A stretch of DNA of 64,000 nucleotides from Pseudomonadales bacterium (lineage in GTDB: Bacteria > Pseudomonadota > Gammaproteobacteria > Pseudomonadales > Azotimanducaceae): assembly GCA_022825925.1 (NCBI GenBank), contig JAJDVW010000022.1:1-64000 (forward strand). Reading direction: 5' to 3'. Made by a program: the position numbers and the translations under genes. The notes under the pieces are model-generated. The model saw nothing but the letters and a program-made list of their open reading frames with translations. It made no database searches and was not told the origin of the DNA. Shown piece by piece: positions 7,401-15,887 of the stretch. Every line of letters starts with the position of its first letter. Position 1 is the stretch's first letter.

Positions 7401-9777
7401 TCTGCGCGATGCGGACGCGCCGGTTCCTGTGACTCTCACGTTCCCTTGGGGCGAGCAGGTCTTCTGGGGCGATGCCGAGCATTACGAGTGGTTCACGATC
7501 CGCGCGTCGCCGGAGCCGTTGGAGTGCGCGTTGCTCGGGCTGCGGTACTGGGCCTTCAAGGAACTCGACGCGGGACGGCCCGTGGACGAAGTCATCCGGG
7601 AGGTGGTGGAGGGTAGCACCAGCTATGGCGTACTGGGGTTGGCCCTGGCGCTCGCGCTCGAGACGTTCCACGTCTCTGAGACCGTTCTGCCGATCGTGAC
7701 TTGCCAGCGGCTTTGGCACGACGACCTACGCAGGTTCGTTCAGGAGAACGCACGCGGGATCGGTCTGCTGGGCATGGGACTGGAATCGCGCCAGGCGGGC
7801 GACCAGGCCGCCGCCGAGGAGTACCTGCTTTCGCGCGAGTGCCGCAGGCGCGAGATTCGACATCTCGCGATGCGCTTCGCGACGAGCGGCGACCCGGTCC
7901 TGCGCGAGCGGTTTGCGGCACTTTTGGCGCAATTCCCGGACGCGCTGCCGTACACCACGGAGGGGGAACGCGAGAACGACCGCGTGACGGACTACCTGAG
8001 GGAACGGGCTCAGCGCTGGGCGGAGATGGCAGACATCGAGAACTACCGTCGGGTTGAGCTGGACGGCGAGCGGCGTGCGGTCGCGTTTGAGTCGCCGACG
8101 CCGCGAACTGCAGAGGAAGAGCGGCTGGCGGACGCGAGCAACGCCTACTTTGAGGAGAATCGGTTGATTGCATGGGCAGCGCGGTGCCTAGAGGCCGGCA
8201 CAGTTGTCGAGGGCGAATCGATGGTGGATGCCATCCGAGCGGCCAGGGAACGGGACAGCGCGGCATTGTTCGAGGAACGGCGCGATGTCGAGGATCACTC
8301 GCCGCAAACGGCGGTAGCCGCAGTTGGCGCGGCGGCGCTGCTGGATGAGAGGCTGAGCGCTTCTGACCGCGAGTGGGCATGGGATGTGATGGGGCGCGTG
8401 GAAGGGATGCCGGAACCCGGCGACACGCGGCCCGGCTCTCGGATCCCTTGGCATCCTGCGCGCCACCTGGTGGCGGCTCTGGCCTGGGACCGACGCAGAA
8501 CCGGTGCGCGTGCGGACTCGGCAGCGCGGTTATTCAGACTGACGGCCCACCCAATGGAAGAGGATGTTGCGAGGCTTGCGTTTGCGTACCTGCTCGCTGA
8601 TCCGGACGTGCAGGTGCAGTGGGCGGCTGGGCGGCTGCTGCTGGCCCTGTCGGTCAAACCTCGTCCGGATTGGGGCTGGGATGATACGGGGACCGACTCG
8701 GCCGAGCGGAGACGGGGAGTGGTCGAGGGCGAAGTGGATCGGCTGGGGCGGCCGCCGCTTCCGTGGCCCGATCTGCCGGCGCCTTGGGCGAAGGTTACGC
8801 GACGGAGGGCGTACGGGGCGCGCTCCCGCGAGTGGGAAGAGTGGGGAGATCCGGATCCGTACTTCGACGCGGAGGCGGCGGGGAAGCTGCTGGACATGTT
8901 TCCGGTGGAGACGTGGTGCCGGTCTCCGGTGCACTTGGACCTGCTGCGCGAAGGTCTGGGACGGCTCGTGGCGTGGACAGCAGCGAAGCTGGTTCCGGAT
9001 TGGGAAGCTGCGCGCGGTGACCGGACTGCCCGTCGCGCGGCGACGTCGCTGATGGAGTGGAATCGCAGGCTTGGCAGACTGCTCGCGCGAGCGGCGCCGT
9101 TCCTCGACGCGGACGTGGTGCGGCGCGAATACCTCGATGCGTTCCCGGTCGACAACGAGGACTCGTTCTCGGTGTTGGGGGAGTTCATTGTCGGTACGGT
9201 GGTGCGACAGGTGATTGACGCGCCGAAGGTTCCTGCGGGGACGGTCATGCTGCTTGACCACTGTGTTGACCGGGTAGTCCGCCATCCGGCGTTCCGTCGG
9301 GGCGGGCATCGCGCCGGGCAACTGAACGGGTGGTCGCTTCCCGGGGTGGTGCGTGCCTTGTTTTTCGTGCCAATCGATGACGAGGGGAGCGGGTCGGCGC
9401 GGTACGCGAACGGCGACTGGTCGGAGCTCGGCATCGTGATGCCGATCGTGTCGAAAGTGCTGACGGAGCTTGGGTGGTCTCAAGACGTCATGCACTGGTT
9501 TCTTGAACTCTGCGAGCGGGCGGGTGGAGCGTATCCGATCGACGCATTCGCGGCCCAGGTGTCTGGGGTCGTCGACTCGGCGGATGGTGGGTTAGCCGGG
9601 ACGACGATTCCAGCCCGGATGGCGGCCACGGTCCAGCGACTCGCTGACGCGAACTATCCGCTCGAGGCCGACCTCGCACGCCGGTTGCTGGTCGTCCTGG
9701 ACGCACTCGTGGAACTCGGGGACCGGCGCAGCGTGGCGCTGGAGCGATCGCCGGCGTTTCGAGAGGTAAGGGTGTAG
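4498..9777 (+). CDS. Avs-like STAND NTPase with N-terminal nuclease-like domain, 1759 aa
   Basis: The N-terminus (about 1-110) resembles a Cap4/Mrr-type PD-(D/E)XK domain: E20-D21, then D58-D59 before a strand and Q73-V-R75 on the next strand, with Arg where Lys is usual. An NTPase core follows, with Walker A GLPGSGKS near residue 307 and Walker B TLFVDGID near 372. A HDIFFEW motif near 568 is typical of STAND proteins. The remaining 1100 residues are helical repeats without recognised catalytic motifs, as in sensor domains. Effector, STAND ATPase and long helical sensor is the layout of antiviral Avs proteins, which recognise phage proteins and then activate the effector. The assignment is by architecture, not by a database match. 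It is the largest gene of the block. Confidence 0.55.
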   Translation: MAITQGASPELTGGAGYTYEDTVVAYYLAALLREEGAAGQTGVVTGVSVQQAPSYPLDDLVVRFGDQRVLSLQVRRRIVVSAADSNVGFREILQAAAATLADSSFRAGTDAYGFVAEYIAEGRLRDLKRLVRFASTSPDAAAFEDHFATGRASKAVGRLRRELSGSIRAASATEEWQFYRHLVPLRMDGLEAEGPQRTELVNRLRELNADASAGGETLLDMLRTIAREGAGTAQSWTRESLLRQLGDRAVLKVAPSYAADMARLEAFSKAAIADVADQIGGVRIDRPGVERGVLEQMKRHRLVNLSGLPGSGKSAVLKHVAEALAAGRPLLYLKHDRLENRSWAAFAEALGLEHSNAVELLAEMGSSGTPTLFVDGIDRINPDHKGVVLDIVRAIDSGENLNHWTVLATSRDQGLEGYRTWFPAGFYREAGIGDVTVPPFDDAESAQLARALPALAPLLLGSGNVAEIARRPFFAAVLARSGAMRDGGPQTEIDLLTAWWRGGGYDGWRSSVVGRQRALLDVAVQGLRTLGRRVPAGKLGATTLDEARRLVDDGVLQSDEDGVWYSFAHDIFFEWVFFRRLVELGDEWTDELVRAREPPLLGRVVGLLAQKALEVPGQWSNGYRSLESTDLRPQWRREWLTAPPLSSAFAGREEEFGGLLAEDDHRLLGRFLVWFQAHHTIPNPQVLASDAVPGETDRMRFADLLGWPSDIAGWVRMLGWLIPVSPTLPRRFVPVVVQVFSVWLNAFAKSANDHTAAIVELCSAWLVELEGVLYGPPEQGPPKTDWSNLESSGSDLATNLRLAIARSASVCPEPTRALYWRAVESADMRRNIYGELMAFGTTAAELCPDALVALVEAELMEELPGDRVERRRREQDAVFAYLRRIREKAEDERTPEEQRVLSHVHMPAGEDRVLPEDVGIKRYAPYYSPPSPVHQPFAALFGTVPKTAVALVRDLVNHAVEGWRQNEDLRDADAPVPVTLTFPWGEQVFWGDAEHYEWFTIRASPEPLECALLGLRYWAFKELDAGRPVDEVIREVVEGSTSYGVLGLALALALETFHVSETVLPIVTCQRLWHDDLRRFVQENARGIGLLGMGLESRQAGDQAAAEEYLLSRECRRREIRHLAMRFATSGDPVLRERFAALLAQFPDALPYTTEGERENDRVTDYLRERAQRWAEMADIENYRRVELDGERRAVAFESPTPRTAEEERLADASNAYFEENRLIAWAARCLEAGTVVEGESMVDAIRAARERDSAALFEERRDVEDHSPQTAVAAVGAAALLDERLSASDREWAWDVMGRVEGMPEPGDTRPGSRIPWHPARHLVAALAWDRRRTGARADSAARLFRLTAHPMEEDVARLAFAYLLADPDVQVQWAAGRLLLALSVKPRPDWGWDDTGTDSAERRRGVVEGEVDRLGRPPLPWPDLPAPWAKVTRRRAYGARSREWEEWGDPDPYFDAEAAGKLLDMFPVETWCRSPVHLDLLREGLGRLVAWTAAKLVPDWEAARGDRTARRAATSLMEWNRRLGRLLARAAPFLDADVVRREYLDAFPVDNEDSFSVLGEFIVGTVVRQVIDAPKVPAGTVMLLDHCVDRVVRHPAFRRGGHRAGQLNGWSLPGVVRALFFVPIDDEGSGSARYANGDWSELGIVMPIVSKVLTELGWSQDVMHWFLELCERAGGAYPIDAFAAQVSGVVDSADGGLAGTTIPARMAATVQRLADANYPLEADLARRLLVVLDALVELGDRRSVALERSPAFREVRV

Positions 9778-9995
9778 GTGTATCGAGACTGGTGTGGGGG
9801 GATAGCGTTAAGGCGCTGGGTGGTGCCTGGTTGCTAGATTGGGGGCGAGCGCGGCGAGATGTTGGGAGCAGACCGGGAAGTAGGGCGGGCCGGAGCGGTC
9901 GCCGGGAGTTCTGCGGATGGAAATCGTTGAGGAAATGGGGTATGGGTCGGCGTATCGTCGCCGTAGGATTTCTCGTGGGATGGATTGAGAGGGGC

Positions 9996-11288
9996 ATGTG
10001 GCTGGCGGGAGTTTGGTTGCACCCGGTAATCGTTGTCCCTGGCATTACGGCGTCGGTCTTGCGAGACGAGTACGACCTGCCGCCGTCGGATGTATGGACT
10101 GCACTTTTTCGGCGGAGTTACGACCGCATCGCGCTGCATCCCGAGAACCTCCTTCTCGAGGCTCGGGAACCGGCCAAGGTAGGCGCGAGTCACGTCTTTC
10201 CGCTCGTGTACGAGGATTTGATCGAAGAGTTAAGAGACGATCTCCCCGGAGCGGATGGATACGCCGTTCCGGTCTATCCTTTCGCGTACGACTGGCGCAT
10301 GCCGCTGGAACTGACGGAACACCGTCTGGCTTGGTTCGTCGACGAAGTCATCGAACGGACTAAGCTACAGCGCCACTATCGGGTCGGCGGCTTTGCCGAC
10401 GAGCCCAAGGTGAATCTGATTGGCCACTCGATGGGTGGTCTCGTGATCGCGGGATACGTGCGGTCTTGGGGCGCGCAGTTGGTCTCGAAAGTTGTGACGT
10501 TGGCAACGCCGTTTCGAGGTTCGTGCGACTCGATCATAGAGATTCTCACCGGTACGGGGAGTAGCCTCGCAGATGACTCCAGTGGGGCGAGGAGAAGGCG
10601 TGCAGCCCGTGTGACCCCGGCCCTCTACCACCTACTGCCGACCTACGACGGTGCCATTACATTCGAGGAGGGTTGGCGGACTGACCCTGAGGCTTGGCAG
10701 CCGAGCGTTGTTCGCTCGATCTGGCAGTATGTAGAAAGCTCTGGTATCTCGGACGAGAGGGCCGACGCCTTGGAGGCGGCCAGAACGGCGTTTCGCGAGA
10801 TGCTGGAGTTCGCGTCGATGTACCGCGAAAAGGTCGATGGCCTTCGGTTGGCGAATATCGGGCTCAACGAGAAGTGGCTTGCGGTGGTAGGGGTAGGCGC
10901 GGAGACTGTGCAGAGTATCGAAGTCCGAAACGACGACGGGGAGCCACGTTTTGGCATCAACACCGCGACTCCGAGGGATCTCTGGCTGGATGATCGCCAG
11001 CCCTTTGACACAGGTGACGGTACTGTGCCGTTGCGTGGCTCGCTACCGCCCTTTCTTGAGCCGACAAGTGTGGTGTGTGTCGCGCCGGGGGACTTCCTGC
11101 GCCGCGAGGTTCGCGATCGAATGGTGACTCGATTCTCGGGGTTCCATGGGCAGATCCCCAATATGAACCTGGTGCATCGCATGATCGTACGTTTCTTGAC
11201 GGAGGCGGAGGACCGCTACGAGAGTCCCCGCGGTCGCCCATTGCCAGGGATCGAAGAGGAGAGCTGGCGGCCGCCGCCGTGGATCTGA
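9996..11288 (+). CDS. Alpha/beta hydrolase, LCAT/PGAP1-like lipase, 430 aa
   Basis: The protein starts with a hydrophobic strand and a PGI-type oxyanion-loop motif (HPVIVVPGITAS). It contains the nucleophile elbow GHSMGG near residue 147. A late DTGDGTVP segment (about 335) supplies the expected acidic residue, and a C-terminal His lies in VHRMIV. This is the layout of lecithin-cholesterol acyltransferase and PGAP1-type esterases, which cleave acyl esters of lipids. No signal peptide is obvious. The ATG at 9996 is preferred because GAGAGGGG precedes it; the upstream in-frame sequence to 9792 is low-complexity. It follows the NTPase by 218 bp on the same strand and could be a lipid-attacking effector, which is inference. 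Confidence 0.6.
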   Translation: MWLAGVWLHPVIVVPGITASVLRDEYDLPPSDVWTALFRRSYDRIALHPENLLLEAREPAKVGASHVFPLVYEDLIEELRDDLPGADGYAVPVYPFAYDWRMPLELTEHRLAWFVDEVIERTKLQRHYRVGGFADEPKVNLIGHSMGGLVIAGYVRSWGAQLVSKVVTLATPFRGSCDSIIEILTGTGSSLADDSSGARRRRAARVTPALYHLLPTYDGAITFEEGWRTDPEAWQPSVVRSIWQYVESSGISDERADALEAARTAFREMLEFASMYREKVDGLRLANIGLNEKWLAVVGVGAETVQSIEVRNDDGEPRFGINTATPRDLWLDDRQPFDTGDGTVPLRGSLPPFLEPTSVVCVAPGDFLRREVRDRMVTRFSGFHGQIPNMNLVHRMIVRFLTEAEDRYESPRGRPLPGIEEESWRPPPWI

Positions 11289-11480
11289 TGCGCGCGCGTT
11301 GTCAGCGGACGGACGGGTCGCAAACAGCGGCCGGGACGACGCCGCCTACGAGAACGGGCAGGCCGCGTGGGGCGCGCCGCGCCAGCGCCAGTCCCCTCAG
11401 GGAATGCGGCTTAAGCCTTTTGGGAAGCATACTCCGGTGCGGGCACGGCGACTTGGTGTTTGCGCGGGTCTTGGTGCGGT

Positions 11481-11987
11481 CTACCTGGGGGACGTGTCGA
11501 GGGAGTTGATCTCGCGCGCGTTGGTTGTCGGGAGCGGAGACCTAGATTGGCGGTCGGTCGCGCGAGTCGTACCGCCGGCCCGCGGGATGTCGAGGAAGCT
11601 GCGCAACCTCTTGGCGAGTACCGCTTGGTCGGAGATCTCGCACTCCCAAATCGTCAGAGAGCTCCATCCGGCGCGTTGGAGTTGTTCGAGTTGGCGGGCG
11701 AAGCGCTCGACGTTGCCCCGTATTTTGGATGACCAATACTGCTTGTTGGTGGAGGGCAATCTGGAGCCGCGCGGGCAGGCGTGGCCGTGCCAGAAACAGC
11801 CGTGGACGAAGATCAGCTTGCGACGGGGCCCGAAGACGATGTCGGGCGTGCCCGGGAGATCCCGCCGGTGGAGACGATACCGGTAGCCCATGCCGTGGAG
11901 TAGTCGCCGGACGGCCATTTCCGGGCCGGTGTCGCGTGAGCGAATGGCCCGCATGGTGCGGCTTCGTTGCTCGGAGACCGTTGTCAC
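11481..11987 (-). CDS. vsr: Very short patch repair endonuclease
   Basis: This protein of 168 aa nicks DNA at T:G mismatches that arise when 5-methylcytosine deaminates, and so protects a host carrying a C5 methylase. The sequence shows the Vsr hallmarks: an N-terminal RSRTMRAIRSRDTGPE block, TPDIVF with the catalytic Asp, and FVHGCFWHGH with the zinc and catalytic histidines, followed by the WxxKI region. The last 35 residues are extra and basic. The ATG overlaps the stop of the restriction endonuclease gene as ATGA. It is the last gene of the restriction-modification operon and belongs with the C5 methylase. Confidence 0.9.
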   Translation of the reverse strand: MTTVSEQRSRTMRAIRSRDTGPEMAVRRLLHGMGYRYRLHRRDLPGTPDIVFGPRRKLIFVHGCFWHGHACPRGSRLPSTNKQYWSSKIRGNVERFARQLEQLQRAGWSSLTIWECEISDQAVLAKRLRSFLDIPRAGGTTRATDRQSRSPLPTTNAREINSLDTSPR

Positions 11988-12838
11988 GACCGACGGATGG
12001 CGGTGGGATTGGACTCTCGTTGGACGATGCCGTCGCGAGCAACCGACGTGCTCCGAACGGTGTCACGGCCACGGTGCTCCACTTCGAAGCGGACGTGGTT
12101 GAGTTCTGGCGCGCGGCACCCGAAACAGTCGAAGAAAGCTCGGAGGATCTGGACCTGCGCGATCGACTGCGGGGAAGGCGCGGGGTTGTTGCGTGGGCTC
12201 GGTATGGTGCCGGGGAACAGGTACAGACACGGTGGCGGGAGGGCGTAGGGCCCGACCGCGGTGCGGCGGTCGGGATCCGTGGCGAGTTTGGGACAGGGTC
12301 TGCCAATCGTGCCGCAGACCATGTCCCAGATGATCAAGCCATCGACGCGTTGCGAGCGGGAGATGATCTCGGCGCTGAGCCGCGTGTGGATGCCCGACCA
12401 CGCATTGTGGCGGGGGTCCGCGCCGGGATTCGTGCACACGCTCCAGAGGACGAACTCGTCGGCGTGCGGGGGCCGCTCGAAGATGTTGGTGTTGTTGCCA
12501 TCGAGGCAGCCTTTGAGCTCAATTATGGCGACGCGGCCGGACGGCAGCGAAACCGAATAGTCGTGCCGGTTGGCTTCGCCGGCGGACTCCCAATCGGCGA
12601 TGTAGCTGCGATCCTGCATGTAGTTGAGGACGTGGGCGACGAACTCGCGCTTCTCCCGCATGGTGGCGGAGAACTGGCCGCGAACGCGCTCGATGGCGCC
12701 GCGAAAAACGTTGGCGTAGAACTCGTCCTCGTCTAGACCATGTCGCCCAAGGGTGTGAGCCTCGGTCTTCAAGACCTCCGCGAAGTCCCTGATGCGCCCC
12801 TGGAGGTCGAGGTTCTTCTCGCAGGGGATTATGCTCAT
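11984..12838 (-). CDS. Type II restriction endonuclease, PD-(D/E)XK type, 284 aa
   Basis: Position in the operon, between a C5 cytosine methylase and Vsr, identifies this as the restriction partner. The sequence supports it: a PD-(D/E)XK-like core at about residues 93-112 (HDYSVSLPSG, then AIIELKG with E-x-K). Further on are helical segments and a proline-rich stretch near 210. The recognition site cannot be deduced. Start and stop overlap both neighbours by ATGA, so production is coupled to the methylase upstream. The C-terminal 60 residues are less typical. The exact subfamily is not recognised. Confidence 0.65.
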   Translation of the reverse strand: MSIIPCEKNLDLQGRIRDFAEVLKTEAHTLGRHGLDEDEFYANVFRGAIERVRGQFSATMREKREFVAHVLNYMQDRSYIADWESAGEANRHDYSVSLPSGRVAIIELKGCLDGNNTNIFERPPHADEFVLWSVCTNPGADPRHNAWSGIHTRLSAEIISRSQRVDGLIIWDMVCGTIGRPCPKLATDPDRRTAVGPYALPPPCLYLFPGTIPSPRNNPAPSPQSIAQVQILRAFFDCFGCRAPELNHVRFEVEHRGRDTVRSTSVARDGIVQRESNPTAIRRS

Positions 12839-13986
12839 GCGGCGCGGGGCGGCCGGAGCGCAGGGTCGTCCAAAATGGGTTCGAGTAGCCGGTCCGAGAG
12901 GAAGCGGACGACGGGGACCACCACGCCGTCGCCAGTGAGGTGGTAAGCCTCATTGTAGTTCTCAGGCAAGACGTAGTCGTCTGGAAGGCCCATGAGACGG
13001 GCCGTTTCGCGGGTGGAGATCAATCGGGAGCGCACCCGGTCGCGGGTGACAACGATCACCAGTTGTCGGCTGGAGCCGCCGGCGGGCGTCCTGAGACAGC
13101 CGGCGATGCCGTCGAAGCGGGCTTCGGCGCGCTGAACCTTGCGACCGGCGGCGTCCCGCCGTGTGCGCTTGTAGATGGTGCCGACGACGGTGCGGCCTCG
13201 AGACCGCGCTGCACGGACCTTCTCGAGGTTGACGTCGCTCATCATGGCGAGGAGCTTGGCGGTTTGCTCGGGGGTGTGCCACGAGACGTCCGGCGGGTCG
13301 GACTCGACGACATCGGCTAGGCCGATATTGCGGGGTTGGGGGGGCTGTAGTGACCACCAGACCCAGTGGCGCTTGAGTTCGTCGGGAAGTCCGTTCACGG
13401 CGGTGCGAAGGGCTCTGGAGTGGAACGGCGGGGCGGGAGCAGCAACGCGGAGACTAGGTCCGACGGGAACGCCGTCGCGCACTGCGAGGAGCAGCAGGCG
13501 GGGACGTGACTGGGGAACGAAGAGGGCGGCATCGACGATCAAGGCCCCATATTTGTAACCCGCCCCGGCCATCGCCCCGCAGAGGGCCTTGAAGTCGCTG
13601 CCGCCGTGGGACGTGAGCGCGCCGCAGACGTTCTCGAGAGCGATGATCGCGGGGGGCCTTCCCTCGTCGGCAAGACCCGTGACGAGACGCCAGAAGGGCC
13701 AGAATGTGCCCGAGCGTTCTCCCTTGAGGCCGGCGCCGCCACCGGCGAGAGAAAGATCTTGACAGGGGAACGACGCCCATGCGAGATCGGCGGTGCCGGG
13801 CAGGTCGGCGGTCGTGACGTTGCGCACGTCGTCGCAGAGGATCTGGTTGGTGCTGCCCCAGTTCCGCTTGTAGGTGGTCGCCTTCTTGTGATCGAAGTCG
13901 TTGGCGAACAGGCAATGCCAGCCGTGACCGAGGCCCGCGCGCGCCATGCCGCCGCCGGCGAAGAATTCGTAGAAGGTGCGGGTCAC
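12835..13986 (-). CDS. DNA (cytosine-5-)-methyltransferase, 383 aa
   Basis: The enzyme transfers a methyl group from S-adenosylmethionine to C5 of cytosine in the restriction site. Motif I is EFFAGGGMARAG (residues 7-18), motif IV is ASFPCQDLS with the catalytic Cys, motif VI is ALENV, and motif VIII is QSRPR. The variable target-recognition region lies about residues 190-300, and motifs IX-X (RETARLMGLP, then YHLTGDGVV) close the protein. Length is normal for the family. It starts 4 bp inside the end of the small RHH gene and overlaps the endonuclease gene by ATGA. In such systems methylase is normally expressed before endonuclease, matching the gene order. Confidence 0.92.
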   Translation of the reverse strand: MTRTFYEFFAGGGMARAGLGHGWHCLFANDFDHKKATTYKRNWGSTNQILCDDVRNVTTADLPGTADLAWASFPCQDLSLAGGGAGLKGERSGTFWPFWRLVTGLADEGRPPAIIALENVCGALTSHGGSDFKALCGAMAGAGYKYGALIVDAALFVPQSRPRLLLLAVRDGVPVGPSLRVAAPAPPFHSRALRTAVNGLPDELKRHWVWWSLQPPQPRNIGLADVVESDPPDVSWHTPEQTAKLLAMMSDVNLEKVRAARSRGRTVVGTIYKRTRRDAAGRKVQRAEARFDGIAGCLRTPAGGSSRQLVIVVTRDRVRSRLISTRETARLMGLPDDYVLPENYNEAYHLTGDGVVVPVVRFLSDRLLEPILDDPALRPPRAA

Positions 13987-14186
13987 GCAGATCGCTCCCG
14001 CTGGCCGCGGTTGGCCTGAACGGGTGGGAACGGCAGTTCAGATTGGCGGTTCTCGCTGGCGAGGAAGCGGGCGATCGCGTGACGGCCGAGCCAAGCCAAG
14101 GAAACCTCATGCTCCTCGGCTAAGCGTTGGAGCTGCTGGAATTGGTTGGAGTCGATGTTGACTGTGAGCCGTTCCTTGTTCGCCAC
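13983..14186 (-). CDS. Small ribbon-helix-helix-type DNA-binding protein, 67 aa
   Basis: The first 45 residues read as a beta strand (ERLTVNID) followed by two helices (FQQLQRLAEEHEVS and AWLGRHAIARFLAS), as in CopG/Arc-like ribbon-helix-helix regulators. The C-terminal tail is Pro/Arg-rich. It uses a GTG start at 14186. The end overlaps the methylase start by ATGA, so it heads the restriction-modification operon, directly downstream of a good promoter. It may be the operon's controller, in place of the usual HTH C-protein; that role is inference from position. Confidence 0.6.
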   Translation of the reverse strand: MANKERLTVNIDSNQFQQLQRLAEEHEVSLAWLGRHAIARFLASENRQSELPFPPVQANRGQRERSA

Positions 14187-14216
14187 TGCATCATGCCGCG
14201 AAGTGCTGCATTCCGC

Positions 14217-14245
14217 ACCCTAGTGTAGGGGGGGGCTTGTGTCAA
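14217..14245 (-). promoter_or_regulatory. Sigma70-like promoter of the restriction-modification operon
   Basis: On the minus strand a consensus TTGACA (14245-14240) is separated by 17 bases, including eight C in a row, from TAGGGT (14222-14217). It lies 31 bp upstream of the GTG of the RHH gene. The IS1380 target duplication begins only 4 bp upstream of the -35 box, so the insertion removed any sequence that lay further upstream. Confidence 0.55.
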
Positions 14246-14248
14246 TGG

Positions 14249-14256
14249 TGCTTAAG
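14249..14256. repeat. Target site duplication of the IS1380 element, left copy
   Basis: TGCTTAAG here matches the eight bases at 15908-15915 exactly. IS1380 elements usually duplicate 4-5 bp, so part of the match may be chance. Confidence 0.55.
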
Positions 14257-14474
14257 TCCCGATCCCCTGTTAAGGCTGGGCGGGCGGTGGATTTGACGGT
14301 TGGAGGGGTCTTTGGCACCTGAGTGACGTTGCGGCAGACTCGAACAAAGGCCGGTGACCGTCTGCGGGCGGCGATGTGGTCGGCGGATATGCCCGGTGAC
14401 GGGTCCGCGGCGACCGCGGCCCGTAGCACGGGTGAGGGCATCTGCGCCGCAGGGCGGCGAACAGCGGGGATCGG

Positions 14475-15800
14475 TCAGGACACCGATGCGGACGGCGGGG
14501 CGCGCGCTTCCAGGGACACCATCGCCTGATACAGCCAGTCGAGCCGGAAGTTCGTCTTCGCGAAGCGCACGCACAGCCGCCGCGCGGAACGCACCATGTA
14601 CGCCGCGGTGCGCATCACGTGCCGGATGACCGGTCGCAGACCATGCTTGCGCGCCCGTTTCGGCAGCGCCGTGAACTGCACCGCCCGCAGCAGCACCTGG
14701 GCGATCCAGCCGAGCGCGTAGAACGCCTGGTTCGCCCGGTAGCCACGGCACGGCGGGTGGTGCAGGTCCAGGTCGATGAGTGGCCCCTTGAAGGCGTTCT
14801 CCTGACCCTGCTTGCCGCGGTGCCGCAACACCAGTTCCTGCAGCGGCAGGTCGGCGCGCGACACCAGGATCACCGTGTGGTGCGGAACCAGCAGACCCTG
14901 GCCGTGCTGCGTGCGCCGCCGGATCACCACGTAGTGCTGCTGCGTGTCCCAGCCCTCCGGACGGTGTGTCGCGAAGATCGCCTCCTCCTCCATGCCAAGG
15001 TCCGTCCAGGCCGCGTCCGGCAGCCCCGCGAGCTGCTCCAGAACCGGCCGCCGCCAGGTGTCGTTGGTCAGACTGATCGAGTAGTCCCAGCCCCGTGCCG
15101 CGCAGGTCCGAACCAGATCCCCCTTGTAGTAGGCGTTGTCCGCCCGCAGCCACACCGGCGTGTCGGCCGGCACCATCCCGGCGGTCCACTCCAGCAGCGT
15201 GCGCCAGTTCAGCGTCACCCGACCGCCGCCCGGACACAACTGCCCCGCCGACCACAGACCGCCCAGGAACGTCGCGTGCAGCCAGTAGCCGCGCCGGCCC
15301 TCGTAGTCCTTGCGCGCCCGCTCGAACAGCGCGCCGTCCACCTCGATCCCGGTGGCGTCGATGAACACCGGTACGTAGCCCTTGGTCTCTACCTCGTGCG
15401 ACACGATCAACGGCGCCACGCGTTCCGCGAACCGCCGTGCCGCCTGCCACAGACCCTTCACGTCGCCGGTGCGCAACCGCCCCAGCCACTCCCCCGCCCG
15501 GCGCGACTCCGGAACGTTATCCAGCCCCAGCAGGATCCGTGCTACCGGGTCGGCGCGCAGTGCGTCCAGGTCCGACAACGCACCGTCGCCCCGCGCCAGG
15601 CACGCAATGAGCGCCCACAGCGTCTCCGTGTCGCTCGCACCGCGGTTGCGGACCTTCACCCGAACGGCTTCATCAAGCAGCTCGAACAACCCAAACTGCC
15701 GCGCCGTCTGCGCCAGAATCGACGAGCCCCCGTAGGCGGTCAGGTTCAGGTCCGTGAACTCCATCTCGACCTTCGGGGGCCGCATCTTGCGCTTGCGCAA
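14475..15800 (-). CDS. IS1380-family transposase, 441 aa
   Basis: This DDE transposase catalyses cut-and-paste movement of the element. Visible family features are the N-terminal LTAYGGSSILA segment, the VFIDATGIEVDG catalytic Asp strand near residue 147, the VWLRADNAYY second Asp near 220, and the HRGKQGQENAFK helix near 335 with the catalytic Glu (the YREK-like region). It ends in an Arg-rich C-terminus followed by 218 bp to the left end of the element. The frame is intact, so the enzyme may be active. Confidence 0.92.
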   Translation of the reverse strand: MRKRKMRPPKVEMEFTDLNLTAYGGSSILAQTARQFGLFELLDEAVRVKVRNRGASDTETLWALIACLARGDGALSDLDALRADPVARILLGLDNVPESRRAGEWLGRLRTGDVKGLWQAARRFAERVAPLIVSHEVETKGYVPVFIDATGIEVDGALFERARKDYEGRRGYWLHATFLGGLWSAGQLCPGGGRVTLNWRTLLEWTAGMVPADTPVWLRADNAYYKGDLVRTCAARGWDYSISLTNDTWRRPVLEQLAGLPDAAWTDLGMEEEAIFATHRPEGWDTQQHYVVIRRRTQHGQGLLVPHHTVILVSRADLPLQELVLRHRGKQGQENAFKGPLIDLDLHHPPCRGYRANQAFYALGWIAQVLLRAVQFTALPKRARKHGLRPVIRHVMRTAAYMVRSARRLCVRFAKTNFRLDWLYQAMVSLEARAPPSASVS

Positions 15801-15887
15801 CCTTCACCTCGCAGGTGCTCTCCGGGAACCCTCCCATTTTCCCATACCCGCCTTGTGCGCCGGGCTTCTCCGATAACTTCACCAAAT

